Shown here: positions 44,869 to 52,560 of the stretch, piece by piece
How positions within the stretch are numbered: the stretch's first letter is position 1
How the letters are laid out: each line of letters starts with the position of its first letter
Assembly (NCBI RefSeq): GCF_036697405.1
Contig: NZ_JBAHWA010000004.1
Coordinates: 1-64,000, forward strand
Direction of reading: 5' to 3'
DNA length: 64,000 nt
DNA from: Lysobacter sp036697405
GTDB lineage: Bacteria > Pseudomonadota > Gammaproteobacteria > Xanthomonadales > Xanthomonadaceae
Program-made: the position numbers and the translations under genes
Notes under the pieces: model-generated
Databases searched by the model: none
Told to the model about the DNA's origin: nothing
What the model saw: the letters and a program-made list of their open reading frames with translations, nothing else

Positions 44869-46905
44869 TCAGACTTCGCGCGCGGCCTCGTAGCCGTTGA
44901 AGACCACCGAGGCCGAAGCCCGTCCCTGGGTCAGCGAACGCAGCGCGGTCGTGTAACCCGACAGCTGCGCCAGCGGCGCGCGCGCGCTGACGTCGGCGCG
45001 CGTGCCTTTGTCGTCGATCGCCAGCACCCGGCCGGACCGCCGCTGCAAATCGCCGACCACGTCGCCGACGTTGCCGGCGGGCGTGTCCACGACCAGCGCC
45101 ATCACCGGCTCCAGCAGGGTGGTGCCGCTGAGCGCCAGCGCCGCCTTCAGGGCCTCGCCCGCCGCGCGTTGGAACGCGAGCTCGGACGAGTCCACCGCAT
45201 GCGTCTCGCCGTCGATCAGGCTCACCGTGAGCCCGACCACCGGATAGCCGCGCGGGCCTTCCATCAGCGCCGCGCGCAGGCCCTTCTCCGTCGCGGCGAC
45301 GAAGTTGCGCGGGACCACGCCGCCGGTCGTGCGGTCGACGAACTCGAAGCGCCCGTCCTCGCGCGGCTCGACGTCGATCAGCACGCGCGCGAACTGGCCG
45401 CTGCCGCCGTTCTGCTTGGACAGCTTGCCCTCCACGCGCGCCACCGCGCGGCTCGGGGTTTCCTGGTAGGCCACGCGCGGCGAACCGGTGCGGACCTCGA
45501 CGTTCCACTCCTGGCGCAGGCGCTCGACCATCACGTCCAGGTGCAGCTCGCCCATGCCCCACACCAGGGTCTCGCCGGTGTCCTCGTCGGTGCCGACGCG
45601 GAACGACGGATCCTCCTGGGCCAGGCTCGCCAGGCCCTGGCCGAGACGGATCAGGTCGCCGGACTTGGCCGCGCTCAAACGCCAGGACAGCACCGCCGGC
45701 TGCGCCTGGATCGCGTCCAGTACCAGCGGGCGCCCGCTGTCGCTGAGCGTCTCGCCGCTGACCGCATCCTTCCAGCCCTGCACCGCGACGATCTCGCCGG
45801 CGTAGGCCACCTCGACGTCGCGGCCGCGATTGGCCTGGACCACGACCAGGCGCCCGACCCGCTGCGGCTTGCCGCGGCGCGAAGCCCACACCGTGTCGCC
45901 GACCCGCAGCGTGCCCGAGTACAGGCGCACGAACGAGAGCGCACCGTGTTCCTGGTGCGTGATCTTGAACACCAGCGCGGCGAGCGGACCCGCGGCGTCG
46001 GGCGCCAGCGCGACATCGCCGCGCTCGCTTTCGGCGCGCACCCAGGGCCGGTCCAGCGGCGACGGCAGGTAGTCGACGATCGCGTCCAGCAGCGTTTCCA
46101 CGCCCTTGTTCTTGAACGCGGAACCGCCCAGCACCGGCGTGCCGGCGCCGCTGAGCGTGCCACGGCGCAGGGCCGCCTTGAGCGCCGCAGTATCGATCTC
46201 GCGCGCTTCCAGATAGGCCTGGGCGAGTTCGTCGTCGTGATCGGCGACGGCCTCGACCAGGCGCTGGCGCAGCGGCTCGTACTGGCGGCTTTCGTCGGCG
46301 CTCCAGGGCCGGCGCGCGATCGCGTCGTCCTGGTCCCACAGCACGATCTCGCGCGCGACGTAGTCGACCCAGCCGTGCAGCTCGCTTTCCGCGCCCAGCG
46401 CATGGCCCAGCGGCCACGGCACCGCGTCCAGTTTGTCGCGCATCTGCGCGAGCACCAGTTCCAGCGAGGCGCCGACCCGGTCCATCTTGTTGGCGAACGC
46501 AATCAGCGGCACGCCGTGCCGGCGCGCCTGGCGCCACACGGTTTCCGATTGCGGCTGCACGCCGTCGACCGCGCTGAACACGGCGACCGCGCCGTCGAGC
46601 ACGCGCAGCGAGCGCTCGACCTCGATCGCGAAGTCGATGTGGCCCGGGGTGTCGATCACGGTCAGCCGGTGCTCGGCCTGTCCTTGCGGCGTCCAGCGCG
46701 TCTGCACGGCCGCGGCGCCGATGGTGATGCCGCGGTCCTGTTCGATCGGACTGAAGTCGGTGGTGGCGGCGCCGTCGTGGACTTCGCCGGTGCGATGGAT
46801 CGCGCCGGTTTTCCACAACAGGCGTTCGGTGAGGGTGGTTTTACCCGCGTCGACGTGGGCGATGATGCCGAGGTTGCGCCAGCGGGAAACAGTGGTGGTG
46901 TTCAT
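44869..46905 (-). CDS. Elongation factor G paralogue
   Basis: 678 aa translational GTPase. G1 AHVDAGKTT (16–24), DRGITIGAAA switch I end, DTPGH, NKMD, and SAFKNKGVETLLDAI are EF-G features. Domain IV/V sequence is present (SGQFARVLIDVEPRE, GNVGDVVGDLQRRSGRV, RSLTQGRASASVVFNGY). It is divergent from housekeeping EF-G (e.g. GYTTALRSLT and a shortened C-terminus) and lacks an rpsL–rpsG–tuf neighbourhood, so it is a stand-alone paralogue rather than fusA. Preceded by a 370-nt leader with attenuator features. Candidate roles: ribosome rescue, antibiotic self-protection or stress translation. Closer to EF-G than to Tet(M). Confidence 0.85.
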   Translation of the reverse strand: MNTTTVSRWRNLGIIAHVDAGKTTLTERLLWKTGAIHRTGEVHDGAATTDFSPIEQDRGITIGAAAVQTRWTPQGQAEHRLTVIDTPGHIDFAIEVERSLRVLDGAVAVFSAVDGVQPQSETVWRQARRHGVPLIAFANKMDRVGASLELVLAQMRDKLDAVPWPLGHALGAESELHGWVDYVAREIVLWDQDDAIARRPWSADESRQYEPLRQRLVEAVADHDDELAQAYLEAREIDTAALKAALRRGTLSGAGTPVLGGSAFKNKGVETLLDAIVDYLPSPLDRPWVRAESERGDVALAPDAAGPLAALVFKITHQEHGALSFVRLYSGTLRVGDTVWASRRGKPQRVGRLVVVQANRGRDVEVAYAGEIVAVQGWKDAVSGETLSDSGRPLVLDAIQAQPAVLSWRLSAAKSGDLIRLGQGLASLAQEDPSFRVGTDEDTGETLVWGMGELHLDVMVERLRQEWNVEVRTGSPRVAYQETPSRAVARVEGKLSKQNGGSGQFARVLIDVEPREDGRFEFVDRTTGGVVPRNFVAATEKGLRAALMEGPRGYPVVGLTVSLIDGETHAVDSSELAFQRAAGEALKAALALSGTTLLEPVMALVVDTPAGNVGDVVGDLQRRSGRVLAIDDKGTRADVSARAPLAQLSGYTTALRSLTQGRASASVVFNGYEAAREV

Positions 46906-46939
46906 AAGGATTCGCTTTCTTGGTTGCCAACTCGGGAGG

Positions 46940-46971
46940 CCGCGCGCCCCTGTTGGCGACAAGGCGCGCGG
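46940..46971 (-). promoter_or_regulatory. Hairpin between uORF2 and the EF-G paralogue
   Basis: Perfect 9-bp stem CCGCGCGCC/GGCGCGCGG with a 14-nt loop, beginning at the nucleotide after the uORF2 stop codon. The loop GCCAAC can also pair with a downstream GTTGGC. It could expose or hide the start region of the gene depending on whether uORF2 is being translated. Confidence 0.6.
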
Positions 46972-47001
46972 CTAGGCTTGGGTGTCTTCCGTGGTATTCA
47001 C
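46972..47001 (-). CDS. Leader ORF 2 of the EF-G paralogue (9 codons)
   Basis: GTG-started ORF encoding MNTTEDTQA, with AAGGAG about 8 nt upstream, a better ribosome binding site than that of the EF-G paralogue itself. Its stop is directly followed by a strong hairpin. The first four residues equal those of the EF-G paralogue (MNTT). Likely a regulatory leader peptide; expression not proven. Confidence 0.55.
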   Translation of the reverse strand: MNTTEDTQA

Positions 47002-47094
47002 GACACGTGCTCCTTCGGTTTCCGGAATTGCGGTGGAGGGGCTGCGGCGGCATGCGCCGGAGGCCGGATGAAAAACCTGGATAAAAAACGCGGG

Positions 47095-47121
47095 CAATAA
47101 AAAAGCACCCTTGCGGGTGCT
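47095..47121 (-). terminator. Attenuator terminator in the EF-G paralogue leader
   Basis: On the minus strand AGCACCC-GCAA-GGGTGCT followed by six T residues: a 7-bp stem with a GNRA tetraloop and T-run, a textbook intrinsic terminator. It lies after the predicted promoter and leader ORF but 190 nt before the gene, so it would end transcription prematurely unless disrupted. Confidence 0.85.
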
Positions 47122-47149
47122 CTGTATCGGTGTGGCCGCGGCCGCTCGA

Positions 47150-47248
47150 TCAGCTCGACGCGGCACCGCGAATCACAGGAGGCAGGCGCACCCGGCCCAC
47201 GCTCTCGCGTTGGGCGTGCTGCAATATCAGGAGCGGGCACTGCATCAT
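47150..47248 (-). CDS. Leader ORF 1 of the EF-G paralogue
   Basis: 32-codon ORF starting ATGATG (MMQCPLLILQHA…, ending GAASS) that stops 29 nt before the terminator stem. No clear Shine-Dalgarno; an in-frame ATG at 47278 lies above the predicted transcription start. The coding region contains both strands of the GNRA-capped stem and the antiterminator arm, so ribosome position would decide which structure forms. Supported by architecture, not by homology. Confidence 0.5.
   Translation of the reverse strand: MMQCPLLILQHAQRESVGRVRLPPVIRGAASS
47188..47219 (-). promoter_or_regulatory. Leader stem and antiterminator arm
   Basis: GCAC-GCCC-A-ACGC-GAGA-GCGT-GGGC-CGG-GTGC folds into a long stem with a GAGA tetraloop. 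Its 3' part CGGGTGC (47194–47188) is exactly complementary over 7 bp to GCACCCG (47120–47114), the 5' half of the terminator. Stem, antiterminator and terminator are therefore mutually exclusive. Confidence 0.7.
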
Positions 47249-47278
47249 GGGCGGCTGGGCCGGGTTCGGTGTGGACAT

Positions 47279-47306
47279 AGAGTAGGGGCGGCCGGAGCGG
47301 AGTCAA
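47279..47306 (-). promoter_or_regulatory. Predicted promoter of the EF-G paralogue
   Basis: TTGACT (47306–47301), 16-nt spacer, TACTCT (47284–47279). A reasonable sigma-70 match, placing the start of transcription near 47272, just above leader ORF 1. Confidence 0.55.
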
Positions 47307-47454
47307 TGGCCGTGCCGGCGTGCCGCCTGGGATGCTGCGTTGCGGGCCGGATACGACGCCGCCGGCTCGCGACCGCAGGGCCGAAAACCGCGATGGTTGA
47401 ATCGCGGCCGGTTTCCCGGCATGGTGCGCGCTCCATACGCCAGCGTATTCGAGC

Positions 47455-49536
47455 ATGACGGCCGCCAGCTCCCTGCCCGCAAGCCCCGCCGCTCCGCACC
47501 CGGCCGCCCCGCATCCGGTCTACCCGAAGCTGTTCGAGCCGCTGGACCTGGGCTTCTGCACCCTGCCCAATCGCGTGCTGATGGGCTCGATGCACACCGG
47601 GCTGGAGGACAAGGCCGCCGACTTCCCCAAGCTGGCGGCCTATTTCGGCGAGCGCGCGGCCGGCGGCGTCGGCCTGATCGTGACCGGCGGCTTCGCCCCC
47701 AACATCGTCGGCTGGCTCAAGCCTTTCGGCGGCAAGCTGAGCTGGCGCTGGGAAGTCGGCAAGCACCGCCAGGTGACCCAGGCCGTGCACGGCCACGGCG
47801 GCCGCATCTGCCTGCAGCTACTGCACGCCGGCCGCTACGGCTATCACCCGTTGCAGGTCGCACCGTCCAAGCTCAAGGCGCCGATCAATCCGTTCACCCC
47901 GCGTGCCCTGTCCGGCTACGGCGTGCGCGCGCAGATCCGCGCCTTCGTCAACAGCGCCAAACTGGCGCGCGAGGCCGGCTACGACGGCGTCGAGGTGATG
48001 GGCTCGGAAGGCTACCTGCTCAACCAGTTCACCGTGCCGCGCACCAACAAGCGCGAGGACGAATGGGGCGGCGACGCCGCGCGCCGGATCGCGTTCGTGA
48101 CCCGGATCGTGCGCGGCATCCGCGAGGCCTGCGGGCCGGACTTCATCATCATCTACCGGCTGTCGATGATCGACCTGGTCGACGGCGGTTCGACCTGGGA
48201 GGACGTGATCGCCCAGGCCCAGGCGATCGAAGCCGCGGGCGCGACCCTGATCAACACCGGCATCGGTTGGCACGAGGCGCGCATCCCCACCATCGCCACC
48301 TCGGTGCCGCGCGCGGCCTTCACCGGCATCACCGCGCGCCTGAAGCCGCACGTGGGCCTGCCGCTGATCACCACCAACCGCATCAACATGCCCGACGTGG
48401 CCGAACGCATCCTGCGCGAGGGCGAGGCCGACATGGTGTCGATGGCGCGGCCGCTGTTGGCCGACCCGGCCTGGGTCGCCAAGGCGCGCGACCGCCGCAG
48501 CGACGAGATCAACACCTGCATCGCCTGCAACCAGGCCTGCCTGGACCACGTGTTCGAGAACAAGCACGCCAGCTGCCTGGTCAACCCGCGCGCCTGCGCC
48601 GAGACCGAGCTCAACTACACCGCGACCGCCACGCCCAAGCGCGTGGCCGTGGTCGGCGCAGGCCCGGCCGGCCTGGCCTGCGCGACGGTCGCGGCCGAAC
48701 GCGGCCACCGCGTGACCCTGTTCGACGCCGCCCACGAGATCGGCGGCCAGTTCAACCTGGCCAAGCGCATCCCAGGCAAGGAAGAGTTCCACGAGACCCT
48801 GCGCTACTTCGCCCGCAAGATCGAAACCAGCGGCGTCGAGCTGCGCCTGAACACCCGCGCCGACGCCGCCGCGCTGGCCGGTTACGACGAGGTCGTGCTG
48901 GCCACCGGCATCGCCCCGCGCGCGGTCGATTTCCCCGGCGCCGACCATCCCAGGGTGCTCAGTTACCTGGACGTGCTGCGCGGCGGCGTGGTGCCCGGCG
49001 CCAAGGTCGCGATCGTCGGCGCCGGCGGCATCGGTTTCGACGTCGCCGAGTACCTGGTGCATCCGGCCGGCCACGACAGCTCCAGCCTGGACCCGGCGCG
49101 CTGGCGCGCCGAATGGGGCGTGGACCTGGGCTACGGCGACAACCGCGGCGGCCTGGCCGAAGCGCGGCCGGAACCGCCCGCGCGCCAGGTCTGGCTGCTC
49201 CAGCGCAGCCCCGGCAAACCCGGCGCGCGCCTGGGCAAGACCACCGGCTGGATCCACCGCGCCACCCTCAAGGCCAAGCAGGTGCGCATGCTGGGCGGGG
49301 TCGAGTACCTGGGCTTCGACGACGAAGGCCTGCGCATCCGCGTCGACGGCAGCGAGCAGCTGCTGGCGGTCGATCATGTGGTGATCTGCGCCGGCCAGGA
49401 GCCGTTCAAACCGCTGGCCGCGCAACTGGCCGGCAGCGGCCGCGCGGTGCAGGTGATCGGCGGCGCCGACGTCGCCGCCGAACTGGATGCAAAACGCGCC
49501 ATCGCCCAGGGCAGCCGGGTCGCGGCGGCGCTGTAA
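47455..49536 (+). CDS. fadH: 2,4-dienoyl-CoA reductase (NADPH)
   Basis: 693 aa. N-terminal old-yellow-enzyme FMN barrel (~25–370), a 4Fe-4S cysteine cluster CIACNQACLDHVF…CLVNP, and a C-terminal FAD/NADPH domain (GAGPAGLACATVAAERG; VGAGGIGFDVAEYL). Reduces 2,4-dienoyl-CoA in beta-oxidation of polyunsaturated fatty acids. Full length, with a slightly extended Ala/Pro N-terminus. Divergent from the EF-G paralogue, sharing a ~180-nt promoter region above the leader. Confidence 0.94.
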   Translation: MTAASSLPASPAAPHPAAPHPVYPKLFEPLDLGFCTLPNRVLMGSMHTGLEDKAADFPKLAAYFGERAAGGVGLIVTGGFAPNIVGWLKPFGGKLSWRWEVGKHRQVTQAVHGHGGRICLQLLHAGRYGYHPLQVAPSKLKAPINPFTPRALSGYGVRAQIRAFVNSAKLAREAGYDGVEVMGSEGYLLNQFTVPRTNKREDEWGGDAARRIAFVTRIVRGIREACGPDFIIIYRLSMIDLVDGGSTWEDVIAQAQAIEAAGATLINTGIGWHEARIPTIATSVPRAAFTGITARLKPHVGLPLITTNRINMPDVAERILREGEADMVSMARPLLADPAWVAKARDRRSDEINTCIACNQACLDHVFENKHASCLVNPRACAETELNYTATATPKRVAVVGAGPAGLACATVAAERGHRVTLFDAAHEIGGQFNLAKRIPGKEEFHETLRYFARKIETSGVELRLNTRADAAALAGYDEVVLATGIAPRAVDFPGADHPRVLSYLDVLRGGVVPGAKVAIVGAGGIGFDVAEYLVHPAGHDSSSLDPARWRAEWGVDLGYGDNRGGLAEARPEPPARQVWLLQRSPGKPGARLGKTTGWIHRATLKAKQVRMLGGVEYLGFDDEGLRIRVDGSEQLLAVDHVVICAGQEPFKPLAAQLAGSGRAVQVIGGADVAAELDAKRAIAQGSRVAAAL

Positions 49537-49911
49537 AGCGTTTTCAGCGGACCTGAACAGTGGTGCGCGTCACGCTCGCGCAGGCGTCTCGCGCCCCGGA
49601 GATACCCTTCCCTGGCAAGGCCTTAGCGCCTATTCAGAGTAAAAACTTGAGTTTTTTCGCGCACTTAGGTTTTTAGATTCAGCGGGCGTTTAGTTAGTCG
49701 CGGCTACCTTGCGCCAACTTTCACGCCGCCGCTTCAGGTGGCAACCCTCGCCGCCCGCGTCGTCCACGCGGTCCACGGCACGGGGCAAAAGCGCGCCGCA
49801 GAGCCGCTGCCCTCCCCAGTACGCCATGCCGGTCCACGCCGTGTCGTCCGTCCCCGCTAGGAGGGAACGGAAGCCCCAGTGCGGTCCGGCGCAACGGAGC
49901 AAGGAGTCAAT
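49537..49911. other. Intergenic region with AT-rich tract and structured SleB-gene leader
   Basis: 375 nt. AT-rich tract 49631–49695 includes a small hairpin (AAAAAC/GTTTTT) and TTGAGT, a possible -35. The following ~210 nt up to the SleB-like gene are GC-rich and full of potential stems (e.g. around CGCGTCGTCCACGCG and GGGGCA…TGCCC). I could not match it to a known riboswitch. No gene seen on either strand. Confidence 0.5.
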
Positions 49912-50370
49912 ATGAAACTCGCCTGGATCCTGTGGCTGGCCTCTGTGCTTCCGCCGCAACCCGCCGATTCGCTGTGTCTGAGCACCACCGTGTACCTGGA
50001 AGCCCGCGACCAGTCCATCCGCGGCCAGAAGGCCGTGGCCGAGGTGGCGCTGCGCCGCCGCGACAGCGGCCTGTGGGGCGATTCGGTCTGCGAGGTGGTC
50101 ACCGCCCGCAAGCAGTTCGCGCCGACCCTGGTGTCGCCGGGCACCCGCCTGAGCAATACCGAGGCCTGGGCCGAGTCGGTGCAGATCGCCCTGGAAGCCG
50201 AGCGCAACTGGGCCCTGCCGGCCGGTCAGCGCAAGGAGATCGTGCCGGGCGCCAGCCATTTCGCCGCCCACGCGATCGCCAGCCCGAGCTGGCGCAACGC
50301 CTACCAGGTCGCGACCATCGGCGATCACACCTTCTATCAGGTGCAGAAGCTGAAGCCGCGCAAATCGTAA
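49912..50370 (+). CDS. Cell wall hydrolase, SleB family
   Basis: 152 aa. Short N-terminal hydrophobic segment (LAWILWLASVLPPQPA), then the hydrolase_2/SleB domain: LSTTVYLEARDQSIRGQKAVAEVALRR with the likely catalytic Glu30, later RKQFAP and ASHFAAH. Related enzymes are spore-cortex or general peptidoglycan lytic transglycosylases; in a non-sporulating gammaproteobacterium it would be a periplasmic peptidoglycan hydrolase. Start 49912 chosen for AAGGAG upstream and the leader sequence. Confidence 0.87.
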   Translation: MKLAWILWLASVLPPQPADSLCLSTTVYLEARDQSIRGQKAVAEVALRRRDSGLWGDSVCEVVTARKQFAPTLVSPGTRLSNTEAWAESVQIALEAERNWALPAGQRKEIVPGASHFAAHAIASPSWRNAYQVATIGDHTFYQVQKLKPRKS

Positions 50371-50483
50371 GCGCGGCATCGCGACAACGCGCAGCGTCGT
50401 AACGCTGCGTTGCGGACTCCGGATTGAGCATAGAGCGCAGGTCGGCGATAGTCGCCGGCTTGTTTCGTATCCGGAGTCCTGCC

Positions 50484-51095
50484 ATGAAGCTCTACACCAA
50501 GCCCGGCGCGTGTTCGACCGCCGACCACATCGCATTGCAGTGGACCGGGCAGCCGTTCGAAGTGCAGGTGATGACGCGCGACGCGATGAAGGCGCCCGCG
50601 TTCCTGGCGATCAATCCCGCCGGCGCCGTGCCCGCGATCGAGGACGGCGATTTCGTGCTCACGCAGAACGCCGCGATCATGGGCTACATCGCCGACAGCT
50701 ACCCGGCCGCACAGCTCGCCGGCGACGGCAGCATCCAGCAGCGCGCGACCGCGGCACGCTGGCTCGCGTTCGTGAACTCCGACTTGCATCCGGCTTTCCT
50801 GCCGCTGTTCGCGCCGACGCGTTTCTCGGAAGACGCCAGCGACCAGCCCGCACTCAAGGACGCCGCACACAAGCGCCTGCGCGCATTGTTCGAAACCGCC
50901 GACCGCCAGCTCGAAGGCCGGCAATGGCTGGCGGGTTTCCGCAGCTACGCCGATCCCTATCTGTACATCACGCTGCGCTGGGCCGACGGCCAGAAGATCG
51001 ACCTCGGCGGCCTGGCCAACATGGCCGCGTTCAAGCAGCGCATGGAAGCCGACGCCGGCGTGCGCGCGGCCCTGCAAGCCGAAGGCCTGGCCTAA
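50484..51095 (+). CDS. Glutathione S-transferase, beta class
   Basis: 203 aa. N-terminal thioredoxin-like domain starts MKLYTKPGACSTADHIAL with the beta-class Cys10; NPAGAVPAIEDGDFVLTQNAAIMGYIAD carries the cis-Pro and glutathione-binding Gln-Asn. All-helical C-terminal domain follows. Conjugates or transfers glutathione in detoxification. GGAG precedes ATG 50484. Followed by a long repeat region. Confidence 0.93.
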   Translation: MKLYTKPGACSTADHIALQWTGQPFEVQVMTRDAMKAPAFLAINPAGAVPAIEDGDFVLTQNAAIMGYIADSYPAAQLAGDGSIQQRATAARWLAFVNSDLHPAFLPLFAPTRFSEDASDQPALKDAAHKRLRALFETADRQLEGRQWLAGFRSYADPYLYITLRWADGQKIDLGGLANMAAFKQRMEADAGVRAALQAEGLA

Positions 51096-51253
51096 GCCGC
51101 CACAGCGACGCGCACGTCGCAGGCTGCGCGCGTCGCCATGGCCTTGCGTCGCGACGCAAGGCATAGGGCGCGATCGAGCGCGACGCCGCGCACGCGCGTC
51201 ACACCGCGACGATGCGGTTCGCCTACGGCTCACCACATCCTACGACCGACGTA

Positions 51254-51319
51254 GCGTTTGCGTTTGCGTTTGCGGTTGCCATTGCCATCGCCGTTGCCGT
51301 TGCCGCTGCCGTTGCATTG
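51254..51319. repeat. Degenerate hexanucleotide array
   Basis: Eleven or so 6-bp units: GCGTTT three times, then GCGGTT, GCCATT, GCCATC, GCCGTT, GCCGTT, GCCGCT, GCCGTT and a partial unit. ORFs across it on the minus strand give Asn-Gly or Lys-Arg repeats and look fortuitous. Confidence 0.85.
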
Positions 51320-51386
51320 GAATCCATAGCACCGCACCCACGCGAGCAAACGTAGACCCGAAGGGCGGCGCGCAGGACGCGCGCCG

Positions 51387-51420
51387 TTTTTCGAATGGAC
51401 AAGGATGTCCATTCGAAAAA
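51387..51420. repeat. Perfect 15-bp inverted repeat
   Basis: Arms 51387–51401 (TTTTTCGAATGGACA) and 51406–51420 are perfect complements around AGGA. The arms begin and end in T and A runs, so no T-tail follows the stem. Unusually AT-rich for this genome. Confidence 0.9.
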
Positions 51421-51461
51421 TCCCGGCGCCAGCACCGAACCCGCAGGGGAGGTTTGGTCCC

Positions 51462-51775
51462 GCTAGCCCTTCTCTTTGGTTACTTTCTCTTGGGCTAGCA
51501 AGAGAAAGTGACCCGCACGCGCAGCGGGCGGAAGCCGTTGACCTTCGTGCCAGACGCTCAAAGAAAGAGCAGCAGCGAATTTCCCAGCACGCCCGGCCAG
51601 CGCCGTAGCCGGAGTTCGCGATCGCGGCTTACGCCGCTCCCACAGAAAGCGAGCCCGTTTGGAACCAGCGACGTGGCTGGAATTCGCGGTCGCGGCTCGC
51701 GCCGCTCCTACAGGGAGCCCCGGGCAAGAGAGAGTGACTCGCACGCGCAGCGGGCGGAAGCCGCCGATGTAGCCT
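51462..51775. repeat. Composite intergenic repeat, copy 2
   Basis: Begins with two overlapping inverted repeats (GCTAGCCC/GGGCTAGC at 51462–51499; GGTTACTTTCTCTTG with its near-complement at 51478–51513). From 51499 it runs parallel to window positions 45–295: AAAGTGACCCGCACGCGCAG, then a REP arm near 51617, a GCGACGTGGCTGGAATTCGC segment, a second REP arm near 51685, and again the GTGACTCGCACGCG module. About 65–85 % identical by eye, with long exact blocks. Confidence 0.88.
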
Positions 51776-51798
51776 CCGAGAATCGAGCAAGCGCCGCG

Positions 51799-52326
51799 CT
51801 ACAACTGCGCCGCCGTGCGCAGGCGCCGATCCAGTTCGTCGGCCAAGGCCGCATCGCGCGCCTTGGCCACCGCCGCCCGCAGATCCGGCAGCAACTGCGC
51901 CAACTCCGCCAGATCCGCCGAACGTTCGATCTTGAGCTGCAGGAAATAACCGCGCAGCCCCAATTGTTCGCGCACCGCCTCCGACATCAGCGTATACAGC
52001 ACGCCGTAGCGGCTGGAGCTGTCGCCCGCCGCGTGCGCGGGCGCCGCCGAGGGAGCGGCCTGTGCGCCGTTGGCGGCCGCCGCCAGCGAGGCGCGCACCG
52101 CCGCGGACGCCTGCCCGCCGACCCCGATCAGGCCCATCGCGACCAACTGCTCCAGCGCATCCGGCGGACCGTGCAGGCCCGCGGCGACCGTGCGCAGTTG
52201 CGCCACGTCGCGTTGTCCGTCGACCAGCAGCAGCAGCGAGCGCAGCACGGTCGGCAGCTTGCGCGTGCGGTGCTCGATCTCCTCGCGCCCCGCCTCGGTC
52301 TTGCTCAGGATGTCCTGGTCGCGCAT
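51799..52326 (-). CDS. Conserved hypothetical protein
   Basis: 175 aa, soluble, no signal peptide. The N-terminal part (LSKTEAGREEIEHRTRKLPTVLRSLLLLVDGQ, then LEQLVAMGLIG) looks like a winged-helix-like module seen in uncharacterised proteobacterial proteins. An Ala-rich linker (~75–105) leads to a helical C-terminal domain (YGVLYTLMSEAVREQLGLRG). The start at 52326 has GGAGG upstream; an in-frame GTG at 52341 is less likely. Function unknown. Confidence 0.7.
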   Translation of the reverse strand: MRDQDILSKTEAGREEIEHRTRKLPTVLRSLLLLVDGQRDVAQLRTVAAGLHGPPDALEQLVAMGLIGVGGQASAAVRASLAAAANGAQAAPSAAPAHAAGDSSSRYGVLYTLMSEAVREQLGLRGYFLQLKIERSADLAELAQLLPDLRAAVAKARDAALADELDRRLRTAAQL

Positions 52327-52495
52327 GGCCCCCTCCGGCACGCATCGGCATGGCCCGCCCGCGGCCTGCCCCGCCCCGACGCTACACCTATCGGTGCGCC
52401 CACGATGCGATGCGGTTCGCGCTTTGCGAGCGATCGGCCCGACTATGCCACGCGGCCTCCGCCCCGCCGGCCCTCTTAGACCAAAGGACGAGGCG

Positions 52496-52529
52496 CAAAA
52501 AAAACAGGCCGCGCGGGTGCGCGGCCTGT
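52496..52529 (-). terminator. Terminator of prpBC
   Basis: ACAGGCCGCGC/GCGCGGCCTGT, an 11-bp stem followed on the minus strand by eight T residues, 32 nt past the prpC stop. Strong. Confidence 0.9.
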
Positions 52530-52560
52530 CCGGTGCGGCGGGCGCGACGACCGGCGCGGT

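Noticed and set aside
44869..46905. Tet(M)-type ribosomal protection protein
   Set aside because: GTPase-domain signatures (NKMD followed by RVG, SAFKNKGV) and overall layout fit EF-G paralogues better than Tet(M).
49690..49827. Possible 45-aa minus-strand ORF (MAYWGGQRLCGALL…) and a c-di-GMP riboswitch reading of the same DNA
   Set aside because: No ribosome binding site or homology for the ORF; the conserved riboswitch core motifs did not line up on either strand.
51230..51412. Minus-strand ORFs over the hexamer array
   Set aside because: Repetitive Asn-Gly/Lys-Arg translation arises from the array itself; no ribosome binding site or conserved sequence.
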